From a virus: 23,021 nucleotides of DNA. The notes below the pieces were generated by a model that saw nothing but the letters and a program-made list of their open reading frames with translations, was not told where the DNA came from and made no database searches. Position numbers and translations under genes: made by a program. Each line of letters opens with the position of its first letter. The stretch's first letter is position 1. Where the stretch lies: positions 1 through 23,021 of the IMG/VR virus record IMGVR_UViG_3300006028_000138; one strand, 5' to 3'. This document shows positions 12,271-19,420 of this stretch, one piece after another.

Positions 12271-12530
12271 ACATCGAGAAGGTCGCAGCTCTCAACTGCC
12301 TCGTGCGAGCGAGGCGAGGCGCGCGCCTTCACCTCATCAGGCCGCTCGGGTACAACACGCTCTGCGGCGTGAACCACGTGGCGATGACCCCGATCTACTC
12401 CGGAGGTTTGATCCCTCCAGGTCATGCGGACTGGGGGCTCGAGCAGCGAGATCGGATCCTCAAGTACGCCACGTGCCAAGACTGCCTTGCCGCACTGCCG
12501 GCGATCCTCCTCAGGATGGAGGAGGCGTGA
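12267..12530 (+). CDS. H-C-CxxC small zinc-site family protein, copy 7 (87 aa)
   Basis: GTG at 12267 (GTGA). Ligands: H22 (LHLIRP), C33 (TLCGV), C70 and C73 (ATCQDC), then LAALPAILLRME. The spacing between the cysteine at 33 and the CxxC is the longest of the group after copy 8287-type members, with a glycine- and proline-rich loop between. It is the only clear copy downstream of terL. Function unknown. Confidence 0.7.
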   Translation: MNIEKVAALNCLVRARRGARLHLIRPLGYNTLCGVNHVAMTPIYSGGLIPPGHADWGLEQRDRILKYATCQDCLAALPAILLRMEEA

Positions 12531-12802
12531 GGACCAAGACGCGCCGGCCCACCAAGGTTCGGATCCTGCGGTGCAAGGAGTGCGATGCGCTCGTGATCGA
12601 TGCCTTCGACGAGTCAATCCTCAAGTCCGTCCCGACCCACATCAAAGTCCAGTTCGGGCACGTGTGGGCTGGCGTCACTGACGACTACGGCCGCGTCAGC
12701 TGGCGTGCGGTGAGTCGTCGGCTGAAGCTTCTGGTCGAGGAGGGGCACCTGCTCCGCACCGGCGGGCTTCGCCACTATTGGTACCAGAGGCCTCGGGTAT
12801 GA
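12527..12802 (+). CDS. zinc-knuckle and winged-helix protein, 91 aa
   Basis: GTG at 12527 overlaps the preceding stop (GTGA). After a basic N terminus, residues 16-19 hold CKEC. A winged helix follows at about 33-88: DDYGRVSWRAVSRRLKLLVE is the recognition part, and HLLRTGGLRHYWYQRP the wing. The fold suggests sequence-specific DNA binding, so it may be a small phage regulator. Only two cysteines are present, so any metal site would need further ligands. It ends ATGA with the next gene. Confidence 0.7.
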   Translation: MRTKTRRPTKVRILRCKECDALVIDAFDESILKSVPTHIKVQFGHVWAGVTDDYGRVSWRAVSRRLKLLVEEGHLLRTGGLRHYWYQRPRV

Positions 12803-13071
12803 CGCCGCTCGAAGTGCTCGTGGCTACGCGCGATCGATTGCTGGCGAAGGAGGAATGGCAGCCGCGTATCGGCGCCGGACTGATCCCAGCGCTGGAGCAT
12901 GTTGTGCCAGACGACGAGTGGTATCGAGCTGGGCCGCAGAAGCTTGCCATCGAAGCTCTCAAGTTCGTGACCCAGCAGGAGTGCTTGAACTTGTGGGTCG
13001 CGGACAAGGTGACAACGCTCCAAGCGCTGGACCGAGCCATTCTGCACCTAGGGAAGGCTGTGGACGCGTGA
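12799..13071 (+). CDS. hypothetical phage protein, 90 aa
   Basis: ATG at 12799 (ATGA). Entirely helical in appearance: MTPLEVLVATRDRLLAKEEW, a loop containing EHVVPDDEWYRAG (about residues 34-46), then helices ending in a LDRAILHLGKAV segment. Small all-helical proteins of this type occur in many actinophages as well as on plasmids, without assigned function (they often contain the same W-x-P start with a final helix of hydrophobic repeats). The stop overlaps a GTG. Confidence 0.65.
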   Translation: MTPLEVLVATRDRLLAKEEWQPRIGAGLIPALEHVVPDDEWYRAGPQKLAIEALKFVTQQECLNLWVADKVTTLQALDRAILHLGKAVDA

Positions 13072-13089
13072 GTCAGGAAGAGGTAGTTT
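13061..13089 (+). promoter_or_regulatory. candidate promoter (TGGACG, 17 bases, TAGTTT)
   Basis: TGGACG at 13061-13066 matches TTGACA at four positions. TAGTTT at 13084-13089 follows after exactly 17 bases and matches TATAAT at three, including TA and the final T. ATG 13098 comes 8 bases later. If used, transcription would start at or next to that ATG, making it the start of the exported protein. Confidence 0.45.
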
Positions 13090-13391
13090 CCGGGTCTATG
13101 ATCGAAGCAGCACTCGCCATCTTGTCGACTATCCTGATCGCTTGGTCGTGCGTCTCTCGCCCGACTACTGGGGCGTGCGCCAAAGGGTGGTGGCTGCCAA
13201 ACGGCATTCGGGAGAATGGGGTCTATGCTTGCGAGCGCGTGCCAGTCGGTGGTGAGCATCGCGACGAACGCGGCATCCTCCACGACGACTCGATCCAGCA
13301 ACCGGGGAAGCTCGCGGGGCGGATCTACTGCACCGGCGGCAGCGTCCCCATCATCACCAGCGAACGTGCGGTCGGGTGCCAGAGACCGTGA
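13068..13391 (+). CDS. probable exported or membrane-anchored small protein, 107 aa (97 aa from the second start)
   Basis: Two starts are plausible: GTG 13068, by GTGA overlap like most neighbours, or ATG 13098, behind a promoter-like element. Either way a hydrophobic stretch IEAALAILSTILIAWSC comes early, followed by a mainly polar region with five further cysteines or cysteine-bearing motifs (GACAKGWW, YACERV, YCTGG, GCQRP). This looks like a signal peptide or single anchor with a disulphide-bonded outside domain. AWSC is not a good lipobox, because it lacks small residues at -2. The segment lacks the usual positive charges before it. A role at the cell envelope, for instance in superinfection exclusion, is only a guess. 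Confidence 0.6.
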   Translation: MSQEEVVSGSMIEAALAILSTILIAWSCVSRPTTGACAKGWWLPNGIRENGVYACERVPVGGEHRDERGILHDDSIQQPGKLAGRIYCTGGSVPIITSERAVGCQRP

Positions 13392-13424
13392 CGTCGGAAG
13401 GCGCGCAAGCGCCAGCAAGTCGAG

Positions 13425-13430
13425 TACCGT
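13425..13430 (+). promoter_or_regulatory. candidate -10 box (TACCGT)
   Basis: TACCGT lies 7 bases before GTG 13438, in a 46-base gap that contains no Shine-Dalgarno. No -35 is visible. Listed because spacing and pattern match the other boxes in the window. Confidence 0.3.
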
Positions 13431-13437
13431 GAACGCC

Positions 13438-13629
13438 GTGGCAAAGCAGCCCAAGTCTCAGCCGACCGTCCTCGGCTCGCAGCGGCGCATGGACTCCGTG
13501 TGCTCGATGATGGCGCACGGCGGCGAGGGCGACTTCGTGATCGCCCACCAGGACGGCTGCTTGGTCTTCTCCGGACGGAAGTGCTCGTGTGCCCCTAGCG
13601 TGTGGCGTGTCACCAGGGGCAAGGCTTGA
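13438..13629 (+). CDS. small cysteine-containing hypothetical protein, 63 aa
   Basis: GTG at 13438 is chosen because the residues before it are low-complexity and out of character, and a -10-like box lies 7 bases upstream. The 63-residue product contains C21, then DGCLVFSGRKCSCAP (about 39-53) with three cysteines, and a basic tail. C21, C41, C49 and C51 could bind one metal. No family recognised. The next gene starts by overlap with its stop (TTGA). Confidence 0.58.
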   Translation: MAKQPKSQPTVLGSQRRMDSVCSMMAHGGEGDFVIAHQDGCLVFSGRKCSCAPSVWRVTRGKA

Positions 13630-13916
13630 GCGCTGAGGCGTGGATCGAGATCACTTCTGACGGCCGCGCGAACACCTTGGTTGAGCTCGTCATCCGAGAC
13701 GACAAAGGGGACGAGGCGCGCTACTTCATCCCCAACGTGATGAAGGCAACGGTCGAGCTCACGCGCAAGGGAACGATCGCAACGCTCGAGGTCGTTGCGA
13801 GGACGCGCATCCGCGCCATCGTGCGGACCGATGCTGTGTCCGCTGAAGACCTGCTCGCGGAGATTGCCGCTGACCGACTGGTCGGAAAGACTGGCGGCGA
13901 CGGGGAAGACTCGTAG
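13626..13916 (+). CDS. hypothetical protein, 96 aa, TTG start
   Basis: The most economical start is TTG 13626, overlapping the previous stop as TTGA, which continues the coupling seen elsewhere in the operon. The N-terminal half has predicted strands (AWIEITSDGRANTLVELVIRD without the last residue, then RYFIPNVMKATVEL and TIATLEVVARTRI) and the C-terminal part a helix (AEDLLAEIAADRL), suggesting a small beta-sandwich-like fold with an acidic tail. No family recognised. Confidence 0.62.
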   Translation: MSAEAWIEITSDGRANTLVELVIRDDKGDEARYFIPNVMKATVELTRKGTIATLEVVARTRIRAIVRTDAVSAEDLLAEIAADRLVGKTGGDGEDS

Positions 13917-13919
13917 CAG

Positions 13920-14555
13920 ATGGTTACTCCAGCTCACCCAGTCTCGAAGAAGAAGCCAGGTCCCAGCCGCGTTACGACCAAGCTGGAGTGCAGGCTCTGC
14001 CACAAGATGTGCTCGCTCAAGATCCTGCGCCGCGATCACGGCCTGCACCAGCCGCTCTGCGTAGGCGAGCGGACGATGGCGTGGATGCTCGCGAACGACT
14101 GGATGCCATGCGGCACCGCGGCCGCGGTGTTGGAGCGCGCCGGCGTGACCAAGGCGATGCCGTTCTACACCTACACCTGGGAAGAGACTCGCGATGCCCA
14201 CGGCAAGCGGATCGGGCACACGAAGGAGTACCTGGTCGAGTACTACCCAGTCGCCCCGACCTGGGCCGTGACGCTCGCGCGCCGTTTGATGCGCGAGGAT
14301 GAGATCATCCGCAAGGTGTTCGGCAACAAGGTCAAGCTCGAGAAGCGCGTCGGCTTGATGGCTGCACGCAAGGCATCGCGGCACGGTCAGGGCCGCGTGG
14401 TGTCTACGAAGGAGCGAGACGATGTGGTTGAGCGGGCCGTGATCCCCATCAGCCTGCGCGCAAAGATCATCCGCTCGGCCACTAACGCAATGACGCGAGA
14501 GCTGCTCGAGGATGACTTGCTCGCCGCGCTGACCATCATCAAGGATTCGGTATGA
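13920..14555 (+). CDS. zinc-finger hypothetical protein, 211 aa
   Basis: ATG at 13920, three bases after the previous stop. A basic proline-rich N terminus (VSKKKPGPSRVTTK) precedes C24 and C27 (ECRLCHKMC), then DHGLHQPLC with H40, H43 and C47, so a C2HC-type finger is likely; it resembles a DNA-binding zinc finger more than the H-C-CxxC family. Aromatic residues at about 75-105 (FYTYTWEETRD, then EYLVEYYPVAPTWAV) are followed by a helical basic C-terminal half. It may be a nucleic-acid-binding protein; no named family recognised. Ends ATGA with the next gene. Confidence 0.68.
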   Translation: MVTPAHPVSKKKPGPSRVTTKLECRLCHKMCSLKILRRDHGLHQPLCVGERTMAWMLANDWMPCGTAAAVLERAGVTKAMPFYTYTWEETRDAHGKRIGHTKEYLVEYYPVAPTWAVTLARRLMREDEIIRKVFGNKVKLEKRVGLMAARKASRHGQGRVVSTKERDDVVERAVIPISLRAKIIRSATNAMTRELLEDDLLAALTIIKDSV

Positions 14556-14749
14556 GCAGAGCAGACCAGCTGATCGAGAAGCTCGGGCTCGCTGTCCACG
14601 GCGAGACCCCAGAGGTAGTCATCGAGGTCCTCGCCGCGTTCGCGCGTGAGCTCTGCGAGCGCTACGGTACGCCTGTCGAGGTCTTCGTCGAGAAGTTCCG
14701 CGGCGCAGGTCCAGCAGTGCCTCCGGCCGCACTGTCTCGTCGATCGTGA
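14552..14749 (+). CDS. small helical hypothetical protein, 65 aa
   Basis: ATG at 14552 (ATGA). Helices at MSRADQLIEKLGLAV and TPEVVIEVLAAFARELCERY, then a short VEVFVEKFRG segment and a proline/alanine tail. The frame keeps GC-rich third positions to the end. No family recognised; a small structural or partner protein is possible. Confidence 0.62.
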   Translation: MSRADQLIEKLGLAVHGETPEVVIEVLAAFARELCERYGTPVEVFVEKFRGAGPAVPPAALSRRS

Positions 14750-14750
14750 C

Positions 14751-15578
14751 ATGTGGGGCGAGCCGTATGAGGACGTCGAGCACCACATCAAGCACTGGGC
14801 TTGCGATGGTGCTGAGGGTCGCTTGAACGCAGCCATCTCCAAGCTGCCGAGAGTCGTCACTCGCGACCCCGAAGCCCCGTGGCCGCGATTCGAGGCCTCC
14901 GAGTGGAGGAAGACTTGGCTCGGTTCCCACCGCGATGCACGAAGTGGGTCGGCGCCTGTCGACGTCATCTCTTGCGACTTCTCATTGCTGGTCGGGGGCA
15001 CGGATCCAAGCCCATGGTCCGTTGAGATCAGACGCCCAGTCCGCTTCGACTCGACCAGATGGCGCGGCCGATCCACCAAGCGAGTGTCGCCCGTCTTCTT
15101 CAGCCACGCAGTGCGGCACACGCCAACTGGGCTCGGCGATTATGATAACGCGATCTCGCTGCTGATCGGCCGATGCGAATCGTGGCGAGACGCAGCGCTG
15201 CAAGTGCGCGACGTGTTCGATCCGACGGCGCTAGCAGCGACCTTCGGTCGCCAGGTCTACGACCGTCGAGGCTGGACCGAGGTCCGTGAGACGTACCAGG
15301 ACCGCTACACGATGCCCGGTACCCCAGATGCTCGGCCGCACTGGAAGGCGACCGAGAACGGAGCCGAGCCGATCGCGACGATACGTGTTGACGACGCTCA
15401 GCACACCGCGCAGAAGCTCCTGCATGAGGCCGGGATGGGTAAGCAGCTCATCATGGGTCCGCTGGCTGATGGCACCGCGTTCGCGCTCAGCGGGTACACC
15501 GGAGACCGCCACCCTATCGACTTCGCTGTGTGGTGTGCGGATGTGATCTCGTCGGCTGATGACTACACGGAGCAGTGA
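14751..15578 (+). CDS. hypothetical phage protein, 275 aa
   Basis: ATG at 14751 follows the previous stop by one base; the frame is open upstream but the residues there are serine/arginine-rich shadow sequence. The 275-residue product starts MWGEPYEDVEHHIKHWACDG. A middle region CDFSLLVGGTDPSPWSVEIR (about residues 77-96) and SPVFFSHAVRHTPTGLGDYD appear to be strands, and the C-terminal 70 residues look like a compact alpha/beta domain (VDDAQHTAQKLLHEAGMG, then FALSGYTGDRHPIDFAVWC). I recognise no family. It sits immediately before the peptidase gene, so a virion or lysis-linked role is possible. Confidence 0.68.
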   Translation: MWGEPYEDVEHHIKHWACDGAEGRLNAAISKLPRVVTRDPEAPWPRFEASEWRKTWLGSHRDARSGSAPVDVISCDFSLLVGGTDPSPWSVEIRRPVRFDSTRWRGRSTKRVSPVFFSHAVRHTPTGLGDYDNAISLLIGRCESWRDAALQVRDVFDPTALAATFGRQVYDRRGWTEVRETYQDRYTMPGTPDARPHWKATENGAEPIATIRVDDAQHTAQKLLHEAGMGKQLIMGPLADGTAFALSGYTGDRHPIDFAVWCADVISSADDYTEQ

Positions 15579-15582
15579 CGTG

Positions 15583-15591
15583 TGGTAGGGT
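15583..15591 (+). promoter_or_regulatory. extended -10 box (TGGTAGGGT) for the M23 peptidase gene
   Basis: TG-G-TAGGGT is an extended -10 (TGnTAnnnT), which can work without a -35; none is visible. Seven bases separate it from ATG 15599. The intergenic gap is only 20 bases and has no Shine-Dalgarno, again pointing to a leaderless message. Confidence 0.5.
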
Positions 15592-15598
15592 CGATCGC

Positions 15599-16165
15599 AT
15601 GGACCCCGCGAATTTCATCGGCTGGATGTACCCAGTGCCGATCCTCAATGGCCGCAAGCCGGTCATCTCGCACGAGTTCGAGGGCGGCGAGCGCTACCTG
15701 CCGGACGGCTCGCTGAACTACGCGACCCACCTCGGAGTCGACTTGATGTACCCGAGGCTCCCGTCTGACCCGACGGGACCTGCGACCAACGTCGCGATCC
15801 CGAAGCATGGGAACAACCCAGGCTGGATCACGTACCCGAACACGCCTATCCGCGTTGCAGGCCCAGGCAAGATCTGGAGAGCAGGCACGACGCCCCTCGG
15901 TCACTTCGTCGAGATCGATCACGGCCACGTGGCCGGCGTCGGGATGATGACGTTCTACCAGCACATGACCGGCTTCGCACAACCGTGGACGAAGGGTGTC
16001 GAAGTCATGCCTGGCACCGTGTTAGGCATCATGGGCGGTGACCCCACGAACGACCCTCACCTCGTGCACCTCCACTTCGAGCTGTGGCTGCCAGACGGCA
16101 AGCCGAAGCGCGGCGACTGGCCGGTCGACCCGGCTCCCTACCTCAAGATGTGGGCGCAGGTCTGA
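15599..16165 (+). CDS. M23 family zinc metallopeptidase (peptidoglycan hydrolase)
   Basis: The 188-residue protein has the LytM/M23 motifs. H44 and D48 sit in YATHLGVDLM (the HxxxD pair), H122 in FYQHM (the usual Y-x-H), and H157 and H159 in VHLHFE (HxH), so H44, D48 and H159 should bind zinc, with H122 and H157 catalytic. Intervening strands (GKIWRAG, GHFVEIDHG, VMPGTVLGIMG) fit the beta-sheet fold. The enzyme cleaves peptide cross-links of peptidoglycan. There is no signal peptide or transmembrane segment, so it is either a virion enzyme that opens the wall during infection or an endolysin that depends on a holin. It lies among head-module genes rather than beside an obvious lysis cassette. 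ATG 15599 is preferred over GTG 15575, because of the extended -10 box just upstream. Confidence 0.9.
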   Translation: MDPANFIGWMYPVPILNGRKPVISHEFEGGERYLPDGSLNYATHLGVDLMYPRLPSDPTGPATNVAIPKHGNNPGWITYPNTPIRVAGPGKIWRAGTTPLGHFVEIDHGHVAGVGMMTFYQHMTGFAQPWTKGVEVMPGTVLGIMGGDPTNDPHLVHLHFELWLPDGKPKRGDWPVDPAPYLKMWAQV

Positions 16166-16196
16166 ACGACCGTCGAGCCCAACAAGACAGCGCGTA

Positions 16197-16463
16197 ATGC
16201 CTCTGACCGAGAGCCAAGTTGCCGAGGCGCGGTCGCCCGATAAGATCGTTGGGCACTGCGCCGCAGGCGCGTTGTACTCCGTGCGCGTGTCCTGGTTGTG
16301 CGTCGAGCGCGCGCGCTTGCTCGCCTCGGCTGGTACAGGCCCGTGGTGGCAGATGATGTCGTGGGCAGCCGGAGATACTGCTACGATCGCAGCGTCGGCA
16401 CCAGAGTGGTTCATCGAGATCGACTTACAGATTCGCGCGCAACAGGTAGGAGCAAAGCTATGA
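16197..16463 (+). CDS. hypothetical protein, 88 aa
   Basis: ATG at 16197 after a 31-base gap; the open frame extends upstream but overlaps the peptidase gene and reads as shadow there. The product has a cysteine-containing helix (IVGHCAAGALYSVRVSWLCV) and a GPWWQMMSW aromatic stretch about residue 53. It might be membrane-interacting, but no segment is long and hydrophobic enough for a firm transmembrane call. The stop overlaps the next start (ATGA). Confidence 0.55.
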   Translation: MPLTESQVAEARSPDKIVGHCAAGALYSVRVSWLCVERARLLASAGTGPWWQMMSWAAGDTATIAASAPEWFIEIDLQIRAQQVGAKL

Positions 16464-16960
16464 GCATCGAAGGCGAGAACGAGAGCACCAGTCCGGCCGG
16501 CATGACCGCCGAGGAGTTCGACAAGGCGATCGAGAACGACGCCGAGTTGAAGAAGGCTATCGCCAAGAACAAAGCCGAGGCGGTGGCCTCTGGCCAGGCG
16601 CGCGTGCTGAGCGACGAGATGCGCGCAATGGTCGCGCGAGCTCAGACGCTGCGGATCGAGCTCGGCGGGTACTCGGGCTTGTCGGAGGAGATCCGCATGA
16701 ACCAGAACGTCCAGAAGACGGTCCTCCCCAAGCTGGTCGAGTACGCCCGCCTGCGGATGCAGCTGACAGCCCAGGCGACGGCCGACGCCTTGTGTGCTGA
16801 GCTCGGGATCACCGAGCGCCGGCTCCAGGACCTCCTCGAGCACAACACAACACCTACGCCGACCATCGGCCCAGAGCTCGACGAACTCCGTGCCAGGTAC
16901 GACCACCTGTCCGCTCGGGTGAAGCAGCTCGAAGAGTCGAAGCTCGCGACCTCGCCCTGA
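16460..16960 (+). CDS. helical head-region protein, 166 aa, possible terminase small subunit
   Basis: ATG at 16460 (ATGA) with GTAGGAG 9 bases upstream. The N terminus is acidic and disordered (MSIEGENESTSPAGM). The rest is helical: TAEEFDKAIENDAELKKAIA, a central region of about 80 residues, ALCAELGITERRLQDLLEHN at about 113-132, which has HTH character, and a C-terminal coiled coil (ELDELRARYDHLSARVKQLE). HTH plus coiled coil immediately before a portal gene would fit a terminase small subunit or a head-associated regulator; the protein encoded at 3830 is a competing candidate. No ATPase or protease motif. Confidence 0.7.
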   Translation: MSIEGENESTSPAGMTAEEFDKAIENDAELKKAIAKNKAEAVASGQARVLSDEMRAMVARAQTLRIELGGYSGLSEEIRMNQNVQKTVLPKLVEYARLRMQLTAQATADALCAELGITERRLQDLLEHNTTPTPTIGPELDELRARYDHLSARVKQLEESKLATSP

Positions 16961-16964
16961 CCTG

Positions 16965-16973
16965 TGGTAGCTT
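16965..16973 (+). promoter_or_regulatory. extended -10 box (TGGTAGCTT) for the portal gene
   Basis: TG-G-TAGCTT fits TGnTAnnnT. Six bases later GTG 16980 begins the portal gene. TCGCGA at 16944-16949 (18-base spacer) shares only three positions with the -35 consensus. The 19-base gap contains no Shine-Dalgarno. Confidence 0.5.
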
Positions 16974-16979
16974 GGCCGG

Positions 16980-18911
16980 GTGACCGCAAACGGCCTTCCA
17001 GGCGGACCCATCTCCGCGGTGTCTGCTGGGATCATGCACGACGAAGAGGTCGAGCGAGATCGCCAACGGCTCGGCTTGTCTCCTCGCCAGCAGGTGCTGG
17101 ACAAGCTCTACAGCTACTACCGCTGCGATCAATACGCGGCTCGCATCGTAGCGTGGGACGGCTCGCGCCACCTCGGCCAGGTCGAGAAGGACACCGTCGC
17201 GCTGTCGGGCTACGTCCCGCCCGGCTTCTACATTGCGAACAATGACACTCTGCCGATCCAGTTCCGTAGGCCGACGAGCCCGTATCACCTCGTCAAGGTG
17301 ATCGTTGACCGCTTCACAGGGCTGCTGTTCTCGCAGAAGCGGCACCCGCGGATCACGGTCCCCGGCGACGAGAAGACCGAGGACTTCCTCAACACGGTTG
17401 CTGAGGAAGGTCGCCTCTGGCCGGCGATGATGCAGGCGCGCGCCTTCGGTGGCGGTGTCGGCACAGCGGTTGTCGGGTTCAAGCTGCTCCAGGGTCGCCC
17501 GGTGTTCGAGGTCTACGACCCGCGCTGGTGTATGCCGAAGTTCGTCGATCGCAACCAGCTGGTGCTCCACTCTATGGAGTACCGCTACATCTTCGTCCAA
17601 GAGATCCGCGATCCCGAGGGCAACTGGCACGAGGTCGAGTTCTGGTATCGGCGCGTCATCGACGCCCAACGGGACGTCATCTACACGCCCGTTCAAGTCG
17701 AAGACACTCAGCGCCAGATCCAGTGGAAGGAGCTCGAGGCCGTCGAGCACAAGCTCGGGTTCTGCCCGATCGCTTGGATCCAGAATCAAGCCAACCAAGT
17801 CGAGATCGACGGCGACCCAGACTGCATTGGCATCTACGAGCTCGTCGAGGCCATCGACCGCCTCAACGCGCAGAGCGAGAAGGGCGTGCTCGCGAACTGC
17901 GACCCGACCGTCGTCATTGCGACCGACGCGACGATGGGCGAGGTCCGCAAGGGCTCGGCCAACGCGATCAAGATGCCCTCTGGCGGTACCGCGAGCTACA
18001 TGGAGATCTCAGGCGGCGGCATCAAGGCCGCCAGCGACAAGGCGAAGGAGTACAAGGAGATGGCTCTCGAGGTCGCCCAGTGCGTCCTCGAGCAGCCCGA
18101 CGGTCAGAAGACCGCGACCGAGGTCGATCGCAACTATGCCAGCATGCTTGCCAAGGCCGACACGCTCCGCGAGCAGTACGGCGAGATGGGCGTCAAGCGC
18201 CTGCTGAACATGGTCATCGTTGCAGCCAAGCGGCTGACGACCCCGCGTGCCGAGAACGGTGCGATCGTGCGCGCGACGTTCTCGCTCGCCCCCAAAGTCG
18301 AGAAGGACGAGAAGACCGGGAAGCAGAAGTTGATCACGCGCTCCATCGGGCAGGGTCCGTACCGCGTTGACCTCACGTGGCCGCACTACTTCGAGCCGTC
18401 CGTGACCGACGCCGGCAAGGCCGTCCAGTCGGCGATGACCGCGAAGACCTCGGGGCTCGTCGACGCGGCTACGGCTGCGAAGTACGTCGCTCCGTACTTC
18501 GGTATCGAGGACGTCGACAGCATGATCGCAGAGGTCAATCGCGCGGCACGCGAGGACCAGCAGTCGCTCGAGGAGATGGCGCTCAAGGGCCCAGGCGACG
18601 ACAGCGACACGGGCGACGGACAGCCGACGAACGTCCAGCAGCACGCGCTCAACGGTGCGCAGGTCACCGCGCTGCTCGCGCTTGCTGTGGCAGTCGATGC
18701 TGGTCAGATCTCGGCCGAGTCGGCGATGGGGATCATCGAGGTCTCCTTCCCAGTCGGCCATGCGGAGGCATTCAAGATCGTCGGCAACCTTGGCGGCAAG
18801 AAGTCAGTCGTTGCCCAGGCGCAAGCCAAGCAGGCGGCAGCCGCAAAGGCAGCGGCCGCACCTCCGGCTGCTACCCCGCCTCCGCCGACACCACCCAAGC
18901 CAGGACCGTGA
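16980..18911 (+). CDS. phage portal protein
   Basis: The 643-residue protein has the features of a tailed-phage portal: an N-terminal helical part with YSYYRCDQYAARIVAW (about 45-60), a YHLVKVIVDRFTGLLF helix (about 102-117), VFEVYDPRWCMPKF strands, an ELVEAIDRLNAQSEKGV wing or stem helix, and GGIKAASDKAKEYKEMALEV followed by TATEV, as in many portal families. A helical C-terminal region and a low-complexity alanine/proline tail (from about residue 605) follow. Twelve copies form the ring at one capsid vertex through which TerL pumps DNA and onto which the tail attaches. GTG 16980 is chosen because of the extended -10 box just upstream. The following genes (MuF, acidic protein) complete a head module; the major capsid gene is not in the window and would be expected downstream. 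Confidence 0.9.
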   Translation: MTANGLPGGPISAVSAGIMHDEEVERDRQRLGLSPRQQVLDKLYSYYRCDQYAARIVAWDGSRHLGQVEKDTVALSGYVPPGFYIANNDTLPIQFRRPTSPYHLVKVIVDRFTGLLFSQKRHPRITVPGDEKTEDFLNTVAEEGRLWPAMMQARAFGGGVGTAVVGFKLLQGRPVFEVYDPRWCMPKFVDRNQLVLHSMEYRYIFVQEIRDPEGNWHEVEFWYRRVIDAQRDVIYTPVQVEDTQRQIQWKELEAVEHKLGFCPIAWIQNQANQVEIDGDPDCIGIYELVEAIDRLNAQSEKGVLANCDPTVVIATDATMGEVRKGSANAIKMPSGGTASYMEISGGGIKAASDKAKEYKEMALEVAQCVLEQPDGQKTATEVDRNYASMLAKADTLREQYGEMGVKRLLNMVIVAAKRLTTPRAENGAIVRATFSLAPKVEKDEKTGKQKLITRSIGQGPYRVDLTWPHYFEPSVTDAGKAVQSAMTAKTSGLVDAATAAKYVAPYFGIEDVDSMIAEVNRAAREDQQSLEEMALKGPGDDSDTGDGQPTNVQQHALNGAQVTALLALAVAVDAGQISAESAMGIIEVSFPVGHAEAFKIVGNLGGKKSVVAQAQAKQAAAAKAAAAPPAATPPPPTPPKPGP

Positions 18912-18912
18912 C

Positions 18913-19134
18913 ATGGCGATCGATACCAAGAAGCTCCACCTGATGGTGAACCACACATCACCAGGCGGTAAGAAGAAGCCTGCGCCCAAGGCGAAGTCTC
19001 CGCGCAAGCCGCCTTCCCCGAAGGCGTCACCTCTGCCGACTCGACCCGCGCCGATGGCGCACGCCTCGGGCCCCGTCCACGGTGTGTGGCCTGGGCAGCC
19101 AACGGTTCAGCCGGTCGTCTCGAAGAAGCGATGA
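18913..19134 (+). CDS. small basic proline-rich head-module protein, 73 aa
   Basis: ATG at 18913, one base after the portal stop. It begins MAIDTKKLHLMVNHTSPGG, which resembles the N termini of the proteins encoded at 19944 and 21497. The rest is a disordered lysine/proline stretch (about residues 20-50) and a short hydrophobic end (VWPGQPTVQPVVSKKR). Such a disordered basic protein could bind DNA or capsid shell. No family recognised. Ends ATGA with the next gene. Confidence 0.62.
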   Translation: MAIDTKKLHLMVNHTSPGGKKKPAPKAKSPRKPPSPKASPLPTRPAPMAHASGPVHGVWPGQPTVQPVVSKKR

Positions 19135-19412
19135 ACGCATCCCAGCGCACGCTCGCTCTGGCCGCGATCGACCCTAACCAGGCGCTCGCGGTCCCCGATG
19201 ACGTCGAGCTCGAGCCGAGTGCTCCCGACGAAGACTTCGCACGCCCACGTCGGCCGAAGCGACCGCTGACGTTGGCTGTGACCGTTGATCCCCCGCCGAA
19301 GCTCAAGCGGTGGCGGTTCTTCGTCTTCTGGTGCCTCGTGAAGCTCGCGGCCTGGGTCTACCCGTTCGAGTTCGAGATCTACAGGACCGAGAAGCCTTGG
19401 GAACGCGAGTGA
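19131..19412 (+). CDS. small protein with C-terminal hydrophobic segment, 93 aa
   Basis: ATG at 19131 (ATGA). Residues 1-45 are proline-rich and acidic, then basic (FARPRRPKRPL). Residues 61-78 (WRFFVFWCLVKLAAWVYP) form a likely single membrane segment flanked by KLKR and EFEIYRTEKP. The segment carries one lysine, so a membrane call is tentative. A tail-anchored or holin-like role could be imagined, but there is no second segment. Gene density breaks after it (127-base gap). Confidence 0.62.
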   Translation: MNASQRTLALAAIDPNQALAVPDDVELEPSAPDEDFARPRRPKRPLTLAVTVDPPPKLKRWRFFVFWCLVKLAAWVYPFEFEIYRTEKPWERE

Positions 19413-19420
19413 CGCACGTC

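Noticed and set aside
13458-14384. 308-codon minus-strand open frame
   Set aside because: No motifs; it opposes two plus-strand genes whose overlap starts and third-position GC fit the operon.
16460-16960. Head maturation protease or scaffold assignment for the 166-aa protein before the portal
   Set aside because: There is no serine-protease motif, and the HTH-like helix pair plus coiled coil fits a DNA-binding or terminase small-subunit role better, though not firmly.
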